In this document: positions 35,384 through 45,047 of the stretch, piece after piece
Layout of the letters: each line of letters opens with the position of its first letter
Position numbering within the stretch: the stretch's first letter is position 1
Source of the DNA: Rhodanobacter sp. Soil772
Lineage (GTDB): Bacteria > Pseudomonadota > Gammaproteobacteria > Xanthomonadales > Rhodanobacteraceae
DNA: 64,000 nucleotides
Assembly: GCF_001428385.1 (NCBI RefSeq)
Contig: NZ_LMSK01000002.1
Location: forward strand, 464,704-528,703
Direction: 5' to 3'
Position numbers and translations under genes: made by a program
Notes under the pieces: generated by a model
Seen by the model: the letters and a program-made list of their open reading frames with translations, nothing else
Told to the model about the DNA's origin: nothing
The model's database searches: none

Positions 35384-37558
35384 ATGCCCGCCGTCCTTCG
35401 CGTCGCCCTGCCGGTACCGCTGCCAACCCTGTTCGACTACCTGCCGCCCGCGGCGGGCCAGGCCTGCGTGGGCAGCCGGGTGCTGGTGCCGTTCGGCCGC
35501 GGCAGGCTGGTCGGCGTGGTGGTGGCGATCGACGCCGAGACGGCAGTCGGCAACAGCCGGTTGAAGCAGGTGCTGCGCTTGCTCGACGACGATGCGCTGC
35601 TCGACCCCGAACTGATGCAGACCCTGGCCTGGGCCGCCGACTACTGGCTCGGCGCGCCGGGCGAAGCCTACGCCAACGCCTTGCCGCTGGCCCTGCGCGA
35701 AGCGAAGCCGCTGCCGCCGATCGGCGACGAATACTGGTCGCTCACCGGCGCCGGCCACAGCGCGCACGATGCCGGCAGCCGCCGCGGCGGCAGCAAGGCC
35801 TTGCTGGCCCTGCTGGCTGCCGGCGCCTTGAGCGCGCAGGAACTGAGCGAACGCCAGCCCGGCTGGCGCGACGCGGCGCGTCGGCTGGCCGCGGCCGGCC
35901 TGCTCGAACGCAGCGAGCGGCCGCCGCTCGATCGCCCGCCGCCGCCCTCGCTGGCGCCGCAACTCAGCGACGAACAGCAACAGGCGGTGGCCGCGGTCGG
36001 TGCCAGCCTCGGCCAATACCAGCCGTTCCTGCTCGATGGCGTCACCGGCAGCGGCAAGACCGAGGTCTACCTGGCGCTGATCGAGCAAGTGCTGGCGCAG
36101 GGCAAGCAGGCCTTGCTGCTGGTACCGGAAATCGGCCTGGCGCCGCAGACCGTGCGGCGCCTGCGCGAGCGGCTCGGGGTGATCGTCGAGGTGCTGCACT
36201 CGAACCTGTCCGAAGGCGATCGCGCGCGCGCCTGGCTGCGCGCACGCGCCGGCAGCGCGCGGGTGATCCTGGGCACCCGCTCGGCGGTGTTCACGCCGCT
36301 GCCGCAGGCCGGCCTGATCATCGTCGACGAGGAACACGACAGCGCCTACAAGCAGCAGGAAGGCTTCCGCTACCACGCCCGCGACCTCGCCCTGGTGCGC
36401 GCCCGCGCGCTCGGCGTGCCGGTGCTGCTGGGCTCGGGCACGCCGTCGCTGGAATCGCTGGCGAATGCCGAGGCCGGTCGCTACCGCACCCTGCATCTGC
36501 GCGCCCGTCCCGGCGCAGTCCGACCGCCGCAGGTGCAGATCATCGACATGCGCGCGCAGCGGCTGGAGCACGGCATGTCGCCGGCGCTGCTCGGCGCCGT
36601 GGCGGATACGGTGGCGCGCGGCGAACAGGCGCTGGTATTCCGCAACCGCCGCGGCTACGCGCCGGTGCTGCTGTGCCACGCCTGCGGCTGGCACGCCGGT
36701 TGTCCGCGCTGCGACCGGCCGCTGACCCTGCACGCGGGCCGGCGCCAGCTGATCTGCCATCACTGCGACTATCGCCAGCGCCTGCCCGCCGCCTGCCCGA
36801 CTTGCGGCGCCGGCGAGCTGAAGCCGCAGGGCCAGGGCACCGAGCGGCTGGAGGAAGCGCTGGTCGCGCAGTTCCCGCAGGTGCCGGTGCTGCGCGTGGA
36901 TCGCGAAACCACCCGCCGCCGCGACGCGTTCGAGCAACTGTTGGCCACGCTCAAGGACGACCAGCCGGCGATCCTGGTCGGCACCCAGATGCTGGCCAAG
37001 GGCCACGACCTGCCCAACCTCACCCTGGTCGCGATCGTGGGCGTGGACGAGGGCCTGCACAGCGTGGATTTTCGCGCCGGCGAGCGGCTGGCGCAGCTGG
37101 TGGTGCAGGTGGCCGGCCGCGCCGGCCGCGCGCGCAAGCCCGGCCGTGTGGTGCTGCAAACGCACCAGCCGGAACATCCGCTGCTGCGCAGCCTGCTGGC
37201 GCACGGCTACGCCGCCGCGGCGCGCGAGCTGCTGGCCGAGCGCCGGCTGATCCAGCTGCCGCCGTACAGTCACCAGGTGCTGCTGCGTGCCGAGGCGCCG
37301 CAGCGCGAACAGGTCGATGCGTTTCTCGCCGCGGCGCACGCCGCGCTGCCGATCAACGACCAGCTTCAGATCGCCGGGCCGATGCCGGCGCCGATGCCGC
37401 TGCGCGCGGGCCGGCATCGCGGTCAGCTGCTGCTGGAAGCGGCCAGCCGGCGCACGTTGCACGGCATGCTGCGCTCATGGCAGCTGGCGCTGATCGCGCT
37501 GCCGTCGGCGCGGAAGGTACGCTGGTCGCTGGATGTCGATCCGATCGACCTGTACTGA
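35384..37558 (+). CDS. priA: Primosomal protein N' (replication restart helicase PriA)
   Basis: This 724-residue superfamily 2 DNA helicase reloads DnaB at stalled forks. The N-terminal DNA-binding region (LPTLFDYLPP) is followed by Walker A GVTGSGKT at about 218-225 and the DEEHD box at about 314. The zinc-binding insert with paired CxxC motifs (about 430-475, beginning CHACGWHAGCPRC) is followed by the helicase C-terminal domain with GTQMLAKGHDLPNL and AGRAGR. The length is normal (E. coli 732). Perfect DnaA boxes lie upstream, linking it to replication control. It is convergent with tatC, with 21 nt between the stops. Confidence 0.97.
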   Translation: MPAVLRVALPVPLPTLFDYLPPAAGQACVGSRVLVPFGRGRLVGVVVAIDAETAVGNSRLKQVLRLLDDDALLDPELMQTLAWAADYWLGAPGEAYANALPLALREAKPLPPIGDEYWSLTGAGHSAHDAGSRRGGSKALLALLAAGALSAQELSERQPGWRDAARRLAAAGLLERSERPPLDRPPPPSLAPQLSDEQQQAVAAVGASLGQYQPFLLDGVTGSGKTEVYLALIEQVLAQGKQALLLVPEIGLAPQTVRRLRERLGVIVEVLHSNLSEGDRARAWLRARAGSARVILGTRSAVFTPLPQAGLIIVDEEHDSAYKQQEGFRYHARDLALVRARALGVPVLLGSGTPSLESLANAEAGRYRTLHLRARPGAVRPPQVQIIDMRAQRLEHGMSPALLGAVADTVARGEQALVFRNRRGYAPVLLCHACGWHAGCPRCDRPLTLHAGRRQLICHHCDYRQRLPAACPTCGAGELKPQGQGTERLEEALVAQFPQVPVLRVDRETTRRRDAFEQLLATLKDDQPAILVGTQMLAKGHDLPNLTLVAIVGVDEGLHSVDFRAGERLAQLVVQVAGRAGRARKPGRVVLQTHQPEHPLLRSLLAHGYAAAARELLAERRLIQLPPYSHQVLLRAEAPQREQVDAFLAAAHAALPINDQLQIAGPMPAPMPLRAGRHRGQLLLEAASRRTLHGMLRSWQLALIALPSARKVRWSLDVDPIDLY

Positions 37559-37579
37559 ACCGGCTGGACAGAACCGCGC

Positions 37580-38338
37580 TCAGCTCGCGTCCGGTTTCAG
37601 CGCGCCCGGCTTCACCAGCCAGCGCACCGCCAGCACGCCCAGCTCGTACAGCAGGCACATCGGCACCGCCAGCATGATCATCGAGGTGATGTCGGGCGGG
37701 GTGATGAAGGCGGCGATCGCGAACGCGCCGACGATGGCGTAACGCCGGCTGCTGCGCAGCTTTTCCACGTCGACGATGCCCATCGCGGCAAGCACCACCA
37801 CCGCCACCGGCACCTCGAAGCACAGCCCGAACGCGAAGAACATCAGCATCACGAAATCGAGGTAGTGGGTGATGTCGGTCATCATCTCCACCCCCTGCGG
37901 CGTGATCGCGGTGAGGAAGCGGAACGCCGCCGGCAGCACCAGGAAATACGCGAACGCGCAGCCGATGTAGAACAGCACCAGCGCCGCGGCGAGCAGCGGC
38001 CGGGCGAGGCGTTTCTCGTGCTTGTACAGGCCGGGGCTGACGAAGGCCCACAGCTGGTACAGGATCATCGGCATGCTGATGAACAGCGCCGCGTAGAACG
38101 CCAGCTTCAGCGGGGTGACGAACGGGCTGGCGACCTCGGTGGCGATCAGGTGCGCACCTGTAGGCAGCCGCGCCACCAGCGGCGCGGCCAGTTCCGTGTA
38201 CAGGCGGTTGGCGAACGGCACCAGCGCCAGCAGCACCACCAGCACGGTGGCGCAGGCCTTGAGCAGGCGCGTGCGCAGTTCCAGCAGGTGCGAGAACAGC
38301 CCCTGCTGCAGGTCGACGTCGGGTTCAGGCGTGGCCAT
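37580..38338 (-). CDS. tatC: Sec-independent protein translocase TatC
   Basis: This 252-residue protein with six transmembrane helices is the core receptor of the twin-arginine translocase. HLLELRTRLLKA near the N-terminus, FVSPGLYKHEKR and the central FxxAFGLCFEVPV are TatC signatures. It overlaps the tatB end by 14 nt, so translation is coupled. It is the last gene of tatABC. Confidence 0.97.
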   Translation of the reverse strand: MATPEPDVDLQQGLFSHLLELRTRLLKACATVLVVLLALVPFANRLYTELAAPLVARLPTGAHLIATEVASPFVTPLKLAFYAALFISMPMILYQLWAFVSPGLYKHEKRLARPLLAAALVLFYIGCAFAYFLVLPAAFRFLTAITPQGVEMMTDITHYLDFVMLMFFAFGLCFEVPVAVVVLAAMGIVDVEKLRSSRRYAIVGAFAIAAFITPPDITSMIMLAVPMCLLYELGVLAVRWLVKPGALKPDAS

Positions 38339-38762
38339 GCGGCGACTCCTTCGGTGCCGTCGAGGCCGGGCCGCTCATGCCGGCGAACAGGTCGCCGGTG
38401 GTGGTGTCCGGCTCGTCCGCGGCCGCGGCTTCGGCGGCAGGACCGGTGACTGCCGCCATCTCGTCCGCCACCGCTTCAACGCGCGCAGGCGCGGCGTTCT
38501 GCACGTCGCGCACCTGTTGCAGCGTGGCGTCCAGCTCGGTCTGCGCCGCCTCCGCGCGCGCCGCGACTTCACGGGCGTTGCGCTTGATTTCCTCGATCTG
38601 CAATTCGCGCTCCACCTCGGCGCGCACGTCGTCCCAGCCGCTGCGCATGCGCCGCAGCAGGGCGCCGGCGGTACGCGCCACGCCCGGCAGTTTCTCCGGG
38701 CCGAGCACGATCAGCGCGATGAGCGCGAGCAGCACCAGCTTGCCGAAGCTGATCTCGATCAT
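38325..38762 (-). CDS. tatB: Sec-independent protein translocase TatB
   Basis: This 145-residue protein has an N-terminal transmembrane helix (ISFGKLVLLALIALIVLGPEKLPGVAR) followed by an amphipathic helix and a long acidic coiled tail, the TatB layout. Glu8 of TatB-type proteins is replaced here by a Gly-Lys (FGKL) sequence. It forms the substrate receptor with TatC. It lies 26 nt after tatA and overlaps tatC. Confidence 0.93.
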   Translation of the reverse strand: MIEISFGKLVLLALIALIVLGPEKLPGVARTAGALLRRMRSGWDDVRAEVERELQIEEIKRNAREVAARAEAAQTELDATLQQVRDVQNAAPARVEAVADEMAAVTGPAAEAAAADEPDTTTGDLFAGMSGPASTAPKESPHGHA

Positions 38763-38788
38763 CGCCGCAACCCGCCCGTCGCCGCGGC

Positions 38789-39028
38789 TTACTTCGGGTC
38801 GCTGGAGTCGCGCTGACTCTGCGTCGCCTTGTCAGCGGGGCTGGCCGGCGGATCGGCGTGCAGGCGCTCGGCTTCTTCCTTGCGCTTGGCCTCGTCTTCG
38901 TCGCCGCTGAGGCCCTTCTTGAAATCGCGCATGGCATTGCCCAGGTCGGAGCCGATGTTGCGCAGCTTGCCGGTGCCGAAGATCACCACCACCACGACCA
39001 GCAGGATTACCAGATGCCAGATGCTCAT
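38789..39028 (-). CDS. tatA: Sec-independent protein translocase TatA
   Basis: This 79-residue protein has one transmembrane helix (about 3-20), the [23 protein letters not shown] hinge and amphipathic helix, and a charged tail. It is the pore-forming Tat subunit. GAGG precedes the ATG. It is first in the tatA-tatB-tatC operon. Confidence 0.95.
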   Translation of the reverse strand: MSIWHLVILLVVVVVIFGTGKLRNIGSDLGNAMRDFKKGLSGDEDEAKRKEEAERLHADPPASPADKATQSQRDSSDPK

Positions 39029-39091
39029 GTGCTACCTCGAAAACGGATGGAACCGGAAACCCATCGCGCAGCGCGCGCCGGCCTTTCCGCA

Positions 39092-39781
39092 TCAGCGTGA
39101 AGTGTACTCTTCGAGCCGGTCGCGAAAGTCGACCACGGGCGCCGGCACGTTGCTGACGCCGCCCTCGAAGATGCGCCGCGGCGTGATGCCCGCGCCGTAC
39201 ACCGCCGCGTTCGCATCATAGTCGATACGCAGCGCCGAACCGTCCAGCGCCACGCCGGCGAACAGGCCGCGGGTGCGCGAGTAGGAATAGATCTCGGCCT
39301 TCAACTGCGCGTCGGTGGCGGCGGTGGCGGTACGTCCGACCGGGCCGGCCGCGGCGGACGCGTCGGCGCCCAGGGTGAACTTGCCGTTGACGATCGAATC
39401 CACGCCGCGCTGGGTGCGGAACACCAGGATCACGTCGGTCGACGACACTCCGGCCTGGAAGCCCACGCTGCCGCCAGTCATGGTGATGAAGCTGGGATTG
39501 GACCAAGTGCCGTCGGCGCTCTTCACCGAGATCAGGCCTTCGCCGCGGCGGCCACCGAAGATGAAGCCGGCCTTGATCATGTCCGGGATCACCGCGATCG
39601 CCCGGGCGTTCTGCAGCAAATCCTTCGGGATCGCCTTGTCCGGTGCCTGCATGATGTCGTTCATCACGCGCACGGCGTTGGTGGCACGTACCAGCGGCGG
39701 ATCCTCGGCGTGCGCGGCCATCGCCGGCAACAACAGGGCCAGGCCGGTCAGCAGCAGACGTTGCAGGGATGTCTTCAACAT
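39092..39781 (-). CDS. SYLF/YSC84-domain exported lipid-binding protein
   Basis: This 229-residue protein has a signal peptide ending near AAHAED (about 25). A SYLF/Ysc84 domain follows, with ARAIAVIPDMIKAGFIFGGRRGEG, a strand pattern through VGFQAGVSSTDVILVF and the C-terminal YGAGITPRRIFEGG. This domain binds phosphoinositides or lipids in eukaryotes; bacterial exported forms are common and uncharacterised. The start MLKTSLQR has GGAG upstream and starts the signal peptide. It is divergent from hemH over 77 nt and lies 63 nt upstream of tatA. Confidence 0.85.
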   Translation of the reverse strand: MLKTSLQRLLLTGLALLLPAMAAHAEDPPLVRATNAVRVMNDIMQAPDKAIPKDLLQNARAIAVIPDMIKAGFIFGGRRGEGLISVKSADGTWSNPSFITMTGGSVGFQAGVSSTDVILVFRTQRGVDSIVNGKFTLGADASAAAGPVGRTATAATDAQLKAEIYSYSRTRGLFAGVALDGSALRIDYDANAAVYGAGITPRRIFEGGVSNVPAPVVDFRDRLEEYTSR

Positions 39782-39858
39782 GGGCAGCTCCACACGGGTT
39801 CGGGGAAGGGCGCGGCGCACCGCAGTGCACCGGGCTTGTGGCAGACTCCACGGCTGAT

Positions 39859-40932
39859 ATGGCCACGACTGTCACGATGCCACGCAGCAGCAACTATACC
39901 GGCGTTGCCGGCCATTCCGATGCGCGGTCCGTTCAGCCCGTTCAGGCAGCCGTGCTGCTGGTCAACCTGGGTACGCCGACCGCCCCCACCGCCGGCGCCG
40001 TGCGGCCGTATCTGGCTGAATTCCTGGGCGATCCACGGGTGATCGACTACCCGCGCTGGCTGTGGTGGCTGATCCTGCACGGGGTGATCCTGCGCCTGCG
40101 GCCGCGGCGCTCGGCGCACGCCTACACGCGGATCTGGAACGAACGCGGCTCGCCGCTGCGCTACGGCAGCGAGGCGCTGGCGGCCGGCCTGCAGGCCGAA
40201 CTGGACCGGCAGCAGCCCGGCACGCTGCGGGTGGCGCTGGCGATGCGCTACGGCGAACCGTCGGTGGCGCACACGATCGGGCAGCTGCAACGCGAAGGCG
40301 TGCGCCGGCTGCTGGTGCTGCCGCTGTATCCGCAGTACTCGGCCACCTCCACCGGCTCGGTGATCGACACGGTCGCCGACGCCTTCAAGGCGCTGCGCTG
40401 GCCGCCGGAGCTGCGCATCGTCAACGATTACCACGACGACCCCGGCCACATCGACGCGCTGGCCGCCGGCATCGAGCGCTGGTGGGCGGCGAACGGCCGC
40501 GGCGAAAAACTGCTGCTGTCGTTCCACGGCATTCCCGAACGCTACGTGCGGCTCGGCGATCCCTATCTCGACCAGTCCCGCCGCACCGCGCAACTGCTGC
40601 GCGAGCGGTTGCAGCTAAGCGAAGACGCATTGATCGTCAGCTTCCAGTCGCGCGTGGGCCGCGAGCGCTGGCTGCAGCCGTACACCGACGCCACCGTGCG
40701 CCAGCTCGCCGCCGATGGCGTGCGCAAGCTCGACGTCGCCTGCCCCGGCTTCGCGGTGGACTGCCTGGAAACGCTGGAGGAGATCGCCATGCAGAACCGC
40801 GACTTCTTCACCGCCGCCGGCGGCGAAACGCTGCGCTATATCCCCGCACTGAACGACAGCGCCGAGCAGGTGGACAGCCTCGCCGCGTTGGTGCGCCGGC
40901 ATCTGCGGGGTTGGCCGGAAGCCGCCGGGTGA
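39859..40932 (+). CDS. hemH: Ferrochelatase
   Basis: This 357-residue enzyme inserts Fe(II) into protoporphyrin IX, the last step of haem synthesis. VLLVNLGTP near residue 35 and PLYPQYSATSTGS are family motifs. The catalytic His is in SFHGIPERY at about 222-230, and the acidic pair is in CPGFAVDCLETLEEI at about 294-308. The start at 39859 lacks a good ribosome-binding site; ATG 39877 is an alternative. The next gene overlaps its stop by 4 nt (GTGA), so the two are coupled. Confidence 0.95.
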   Translation: MATTVTMPRSSNYTGVAGHSDARSVQPVQAAVLLVNLGTPTAPTAGAVRPYLAEFLGDPRVIDYPRWLWWLILHGVILRLRPRRSAHAYTRIWNERGSPLRYGSEALAAGLQAELDRQQPGTLRVALAMRYGEPSVAHTIGQLQREGVRRLLVLPLYPQYSATSTGSVIDTVADAFKALRWPPELRIVNDYHDDPGHIDALAAGIERWWAANGRGEKLLLSFHGIPERYVRLGDPYLDQSRRTAQLLRERLQLSEDALIVSFQSRVGRERWLQPYTDATVRQLAADGVRKLDVACPGFAVDCLETLEEIAMQNRDFFTAAGGETLRYIPALNDSAEQVDSLAALVRRHLRGWPEAAG

Positions 40933-41774
40933 GCGCAGCGGTCGAGCAGCGCATCGCCCTGCCGCACCTCACGCTGCATGCGCAGGTGTGGGGCGACGCG
41001 ACGCTGCCGCCGCTGGTGGCCCTGCACGGCTGGCTCGACAACGCCGGCAGCTTCGCCCGTTTGGCGCCGCGGCTGGCCGCACGCTACCGGGTGATCGCGC
41101 TGGACCTGCCCGGTCACGGCCACTCCGATCATCTCGCCGCCGGCGCCAGCTATCACTACGTCGACTACGTGCAGGCCGTGCTGACCGCCACCGACGCGCT
41201 GCGGCTGGATCGCTACAGCCTGCTCGGCCACTCGCTGGGCGCCGGCATCGCCGCGCTGGTCGCCGCCGCCTCGCCCGAGCGGATCGAACGGCTGCTGCTG
41301 ATCGAGGGCCTCGGCCCGCTCGGCGACGACGGCTCGCACACGCTGCAGCGCTTCCGCGACGCGCTGGCGCCACACCGCGCCAACCGCAAACCGTTGCGAG
41401 TATTCCGCGACATCGCGCAGGCAGTCAGCGCACGCAGCATCGCCAGCGGCCTGCCCGCCGAACTGGCGCGACCGATCGTCGAGCGTGGCCTGGTCGAAAC
41501 CGAGGGCGGCTGGCGCTGGCGCAGCGATCCGCGGCTGACCCGCCCCAGCGCCGTGCGCCTGGCCGAGTCGCAAGTGCATGCCTTAGTGCATGGCATCACG
41601 TCGCCCACCGCCCTGCTGCTGGCGCAACCGGCCACCGCCTACCTGCCCGGCGCAATGATGCAGGCGCGCGCGGCTTGCGTGGCGAACATCGCCGTCAGCC
41701 ATCTCGACGGCGGCCACCACCTGCAACTGGAACATCCGGCCGACGTCGCCGCGTGGATCGACGCGGCGACGTGA
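40929..41774 (+). CDS. Alpha/beta hydrolase
   Basis: This 281-residue alpha/beta-hydrolase fold protein starts at a GTG that overlaps the hemH stop. LHGWLDNAGSF supplies the oxyanion region. GHSLGAG at about 100-106 holds the nucleophile Ser. DGGHHLQLEHP near residue 262 holds the catalytic His. No signal peptide, so it is cytoplasmic. The substrate is unknown. The overlap with hemH suggests co-expression but not a role in haem synthesis. Confidence 0.87.
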   Translation: MSAAVEQRIALPHLTLHAQVWGDATLPPLVALHGWLDNAGSFARLAPRLAARYRVIALDLPGHGHSDHLAAGASYHYVDYVQAVLTATDALRLDRYSLLGHSLGAGIAALVAAASPERIERLLLIEGLGPLGDDGSHTLQRFRDALAPHRANRKPLRVFRDIAQAVSARSIASGLPAELARPIVERGLVETEGGWRWRSDPRLTRPSAVRLAESQVHALVHGITSPTALLLAQPATAYLPGAMMQARAACVANIAVSHLDGGHHLQLEHPADVAAWIDAAT

Positions 41775-41784
41775 CGCATGCGCC

Positions 41785-43509
41785 TCAGGGCTTCTTCAAC
41801 CCCAGCACGTCCAGCCCCTGCTCGAAGCGGATGTCGACCGGGATGTGCGCCTGGTCGAGCCGCTTCAGGTCGCCGGCCAGTTCGGCATCGACGGCGCCCA
41901 GTTGGTCGGTGAGCTGTTTCGCGGCCTCGTAGTCGCCGTCGCCCTGGATAGTCAGCAGCTTGGCCGACAGCGCGTTCATCGCCGCGGTCATCTTGTCGAA
42001 GTCGACGCGGTAGCGGCCGGCGTTTTCATCGCGGCTGAACGCGCCCTGCTGCTTGAAGAAGTTGAAGCGCACCATGTTCGCCTTGGCGTGCGCGTCGCTG
42101 GCGCCGAAACGCACCGAACGCAGGATGCCGGCGAGGAAGGTGACGTAGTTGTCCATCAGCTTCGACTTGTCCAGCTCGCCCTTCTCCGCCAGCTTGCTGA
42201 CCATGTACAGGCCGAGGATGTCGGCCTTGCCTTCCTCGAAACTGGAGGCCTGGTCCTTCAGCGCCTTGCGCACGGTGCCCTTGCCGTCCAGCGTGTTCTT
42301 GATGCCGAGGCCGTGCGCCACTTCGTGGAACATGGTGTTCTGGAAGAACGCGTCGAAGGTGAGGTTGCGCTGCTGGTCGTCGGCGATCAGCTCCTTCGCG
42401 ATCGGCAGCATGATCTGGTCGAACTTCGCCTGCATCACGTTTTCCAGCTGCAGCCGGCGGGTACCCTTCTTCAGCTGCACCTGCTCGTCGTTGGGCAGGT
42501 TGATCGCGATGGTCTTGGCACCGACGTTGGCGTCGCCGCCGTAGTAGATCGCGAAGTAGGCGTTGAGGTCGGCGTCGGAGCCGGGCTTTTCCGCCTTGTA
42601 CTTGTCGGCCACCGGCAGACCGCGCTGCAGCTCGGGCAGGTACTTGGCGAAGCGCGCCAGCTTCTTGCTCCAGGCCTGGTCCTTGATCAGCACGTACGAT
42701 TCGTAGCTGGCCTTGTAGCCGTACAGCTGGTCCTCGTAGGTCTCGATCGGGCCGATCACGATGTCGACCGGATTCTTTTTCATGTCCATCCAGGCGAAGT
42801 CGCTGGCCTGGTAGTCGTCGCTGAGCAAGGCGTCGGCGCGCAGCGTCAGGTATTTCTTGAAACCGGGATCGCGCGCCAGCTTCGCGGCCTGGCGCAGCAG
42901 GCCGGCGACCTTCTCCAGCTCGGCCTTGTACGCCTGGTGGTACGGCACGCTGATCAACTGGCCCTGCGCGTCGCGGCGCAGCAAGGTGTACAGCGAGGTC
43001 TTGTCCTTCAGCGTGGATTTCTCGAACTCGGCCTTGCCCATGTCGGCCGGGTAGAACTGCGCACCGGCCGGGCGCGCGCCGATGCCGTCGACGAACGGGC
43101 GGTCGTTGTCCAGCCGGTTCCACGGGCCGTAGTTGATCTCGGCGAATTCGCGCGTAGCCGGGTCGCCGATCTTCTGCAGCAGGGCATCCCGGTCGCCCCA
43201 CGCCTGTTGCCAGTACAGCGCGTTCATGCTGTCGGCCGCCTCGACTAGCAGCGCGATCATCTTCTTCTGCCGCGCGTCGAACTTCGACAGGTCGGCGCTG
43301 AGCTTCACCGTGGCGTAGTCGGCCAGGTGTTTCTGCACTGTCGCGCTGGCGCTGGCGTCGGTCGACGCCGCCGACGCCACGGCCGCGCTGCCGGTCGGCG
43401 CCGGGGCAAGCTCCTCCTTCGATACCGGTGCCGTGGCAGGAGCGTCGTGGTTGGAGGAGCAGGCGGCCAGCGCCAGCAGCAGGCATACGGGAAGCAGACG
43501 TCGGACCAT
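41785..43509 (-). CDS. M49-type metallopeptidase lipoprotein (dipeptidyl peptidase III-like)
   Basis: This 574-residue lipoprotein has a signal peptide with lipobox LAAC and a linker rich in Ala, Ser and Thr. The peptidase domain contains zinc site HEVAHG at about 394-399 and EEGKAD at about 424-429, the second-Glu block. The pair resembles family M49 (DPP III), whose classical site is HELLGH with EECRAE; here the second His is one residue closer, giving HEXXH. It should cleave peptides in the periplasm, probably releasing dipeptides. An AAGG site precedes the ATG. It is divergent from the MFS gene to the right and convergent with the hydrolase gene. Confidence 0.83.
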   Translation of the reverse strand: MVRRLLPVCLLLALAACSSNHDAPATAPVSKEELAPAPTGSAAVASAASTDASASATVQKHLADYATVKLSADLSKFDARQKKMIALLVEAADSMNALYWQQAWGDRDALLQKIGDPATREFAEINYGPWNRLDNDRPFVDGIGARPAGAQFYPADMGKAEFEKSTLKDKTSLYTLLRRDAQGQLISVPYHQAYKAELEKVAGLLRQAAKLARDPGFKKYLTLRADALLSDDYQASDFAWMDMKKNPVDIVIGPIETYEDQLYGYKASYESYVLIKDQAWSKKLARFAKYLPELQRGLPVADKYKAEKPGSDADLNAYFAIYYGGDANVGAKTIAINLPNDEQVQLKKGTRRLQLENVMQAKFDQIMLPIAKELIADDQQRNLTFDAFFQNTMFHEVAHGLGIKNTLDGKGTVRKALKDQASSFEEGKADILGLYMVSKLAEKGELDKSKLMDNYVTFLAGILRSVRFGASDAHAKANMVRFNFFKQQGAFSRDENAGRYRVDFDKMTAAMNALSAKLLTIQGDGDYEAAKQLTDQLGAVDAELAGDLKRLDQAHIPVDIRFEQGLDVLGLKKP

Positions 43510-43688
43510 GGCAATGCCTTGACGAGGGGATTGCCCATGGTATCGCGCCATGCCGGTGTGCCGCGCGACGAAACGTGTGCACTGCATCGCGATAGCGCCA
43601 CCCCGGCCGGCGAGCCGTGCGACACCTGACCGGATGCACATGCCGCGCCGTTGCCATTCGGCTATCGTGCCTCTCCCATCGCCCCGCC

Positions 43689-45047
43689 ATGCCCATGGAC
43701 TCGTCGCCGACTCCCGCCGCACCACGCCAGCGTGCAGCGCTGGCCTTCATCTACGTCACCGTGCTGCTGGACATGCTGGCGTTCGGCATCATCATCCCGG
43801 TGCTGCCGCACCTGATCGAGCAACTCGCCGGCGGCGGCATCGCGAAGGCGGCGTGGTGGGTGGGCATCTTCAGCACCGTGTTCGCGATCGTGCAGTTCGT
43901 GTTTTCGCCGGTGCAGGGCGCGCTGTCGGACCGCTATGGCCGGCGCCCGGTGATCCTGATCTCCAACCTGGGCCTGGCGGTGGATTTCGTGGTGCTGGCG
44001 CTGGCACCCACGCTGTGGCTGCTGTTCGTGGCGCGCATCCTGCTCGGCATGACCGCGGCCAGCTTCAGCACCGCCAATGCCTATATTGCCGACATCACGC
44101 CGAAGGAAAAACGCGCCGCCGCGTTCGGCATCCTCGGCAGCGCGTTCGGGCTGGGCTTCATCATCGGACCCGGCCTGGGCGGCTTCCTCGGCGGCATCGC
44201 GCTGCGGCTGCCGTTCTGGGTGGCCGCCGCTCTGGCGCTGTGCAACTTCCTGTACGGCTGTTTCATCCTGCCCGAGTCGCTGCCGAAGGAACGCCGCACC
44301 AGCCGGCTCGAACTGCACAGCGCGCACCCGTTCGGCTCGCTGAAGCTGCTGCGCCGCTATCCGCAGGTGCTCGGCCTGGCGGTGGTGCTGTTCCTGGTCT
44401 ACCTGGCGCACTACGTGCTGCAGACGGTGTTCGTGCTGTACGCGGATTATCGCTACCAATGGGGCCCGCAGGCGGTCGGCTACGTGCTGATGCTGGTCGG
44501 CGCCTGCGACGGTTTCGTGCAGGCGGTGCTCACCGGCAAGCTGGCGCCGCGTTTCGGCGAACGCCGCGTATTGCTGGCCGGCATGCTGTTCGGCGTCGGT
44601 GCGTTCATGGTGATGGGCGTGGCCGACGTCGGCTGGGCGTTCCTGTTCGGCATCCCGCTGCTGGCGTTGTGGGGGCTGGCGATGCCGCCGATCCAGTCGA
44701 TCATGACGCAGCAGGTCGATCCGTCCGAGCAAGGCCGGCTGCAGGGTGCGATCGGCAGCCTCGGCAGTTTCGCCGGCATCTTCGGGCCGTACCTGTTCGC
44801 CCAGGTCTTCGCCCTGTCGATTGCGCCGTCTTCGCCCATCCACCTGCCCGGTGTAGCCTTTGTACTTTCCGCTGCCTTGATGCTGGTCGGCATGCTGATC
44901 GCCGTCCGGGTCACCCGCGACCTGCCGGCCACCGCCGGGCGCCAGCCCGTCGAGGCCGTCCCCGCCGTGTTCCCCGGCGACCTGCCCCCGCTCGCCACCG
45001 CCCATCCATCCGAACCCCCTCACCCACCACAGGAAGATCACCCATGA
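43689..45047 (+). CDS. MFS transporter, TCR/Tet (DHA1) type
   Basis: This 452-residue 12-helix transporter resembles the tetracycline-resistance-like branch. FGIIIPVLPHL in helix 1, GALSDRYGRRPV (motif A, about 76-87) and FIIGPGLGGFLGG (motif C, the antiporter signature) are present. Such members export drugs in exchange for protons. The substrate is not predictable, and a clinical tetracycline role should not be assumed. Its stop overlaps the next start by 4 nt (ATGA). Confidence 0.87.
   Translation: MPMDSSPTPAAPRQRAALAFIYVTVLLDMLAFGIIIPVLPHLIEQLAGGGIAKAAWWVGIFSTVFAIVQFVFSPVQGALSDRYGRRPVILISNLGLAVDFVVLALAPTLWLLFVARILLGMTAASFSTANAYIADITPKEKRAAAFGILGSAFGLGFIIGPGLGGFLGGIALRLPFWVAAALALCNFLYGCFILPESLPKERRTSRLELHSAHPFGSLKLLRRYPQVLGLAVVLFLVYLAHYVLQTVFVLYADYRYQWGPQAVGYVLMLVGACDGFVQAVLTGKLAPRFGERRVLLAGMLFGVGAFMVMGVADVGWAFLFGIPLLALWGLAMPPIQSIMTQQVDPSEQGRLQGAIGSLGSFAGIFGPYLFAQVFALSIAPSSPIHLPGVAFVLSAALMLVGMLIAVRVTRDLPATAGRQPVEAVPAVFPGDLPPLATAHPSEPPHPPQEDHP

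Noticed and set aside
43689-45047. Acquired tetracycline-resistance gene
   Set aside because: It is only a TCR-type MFS relative with host-like base composition, so it is more likely a chromosomal efflux pump of unknown substrate.
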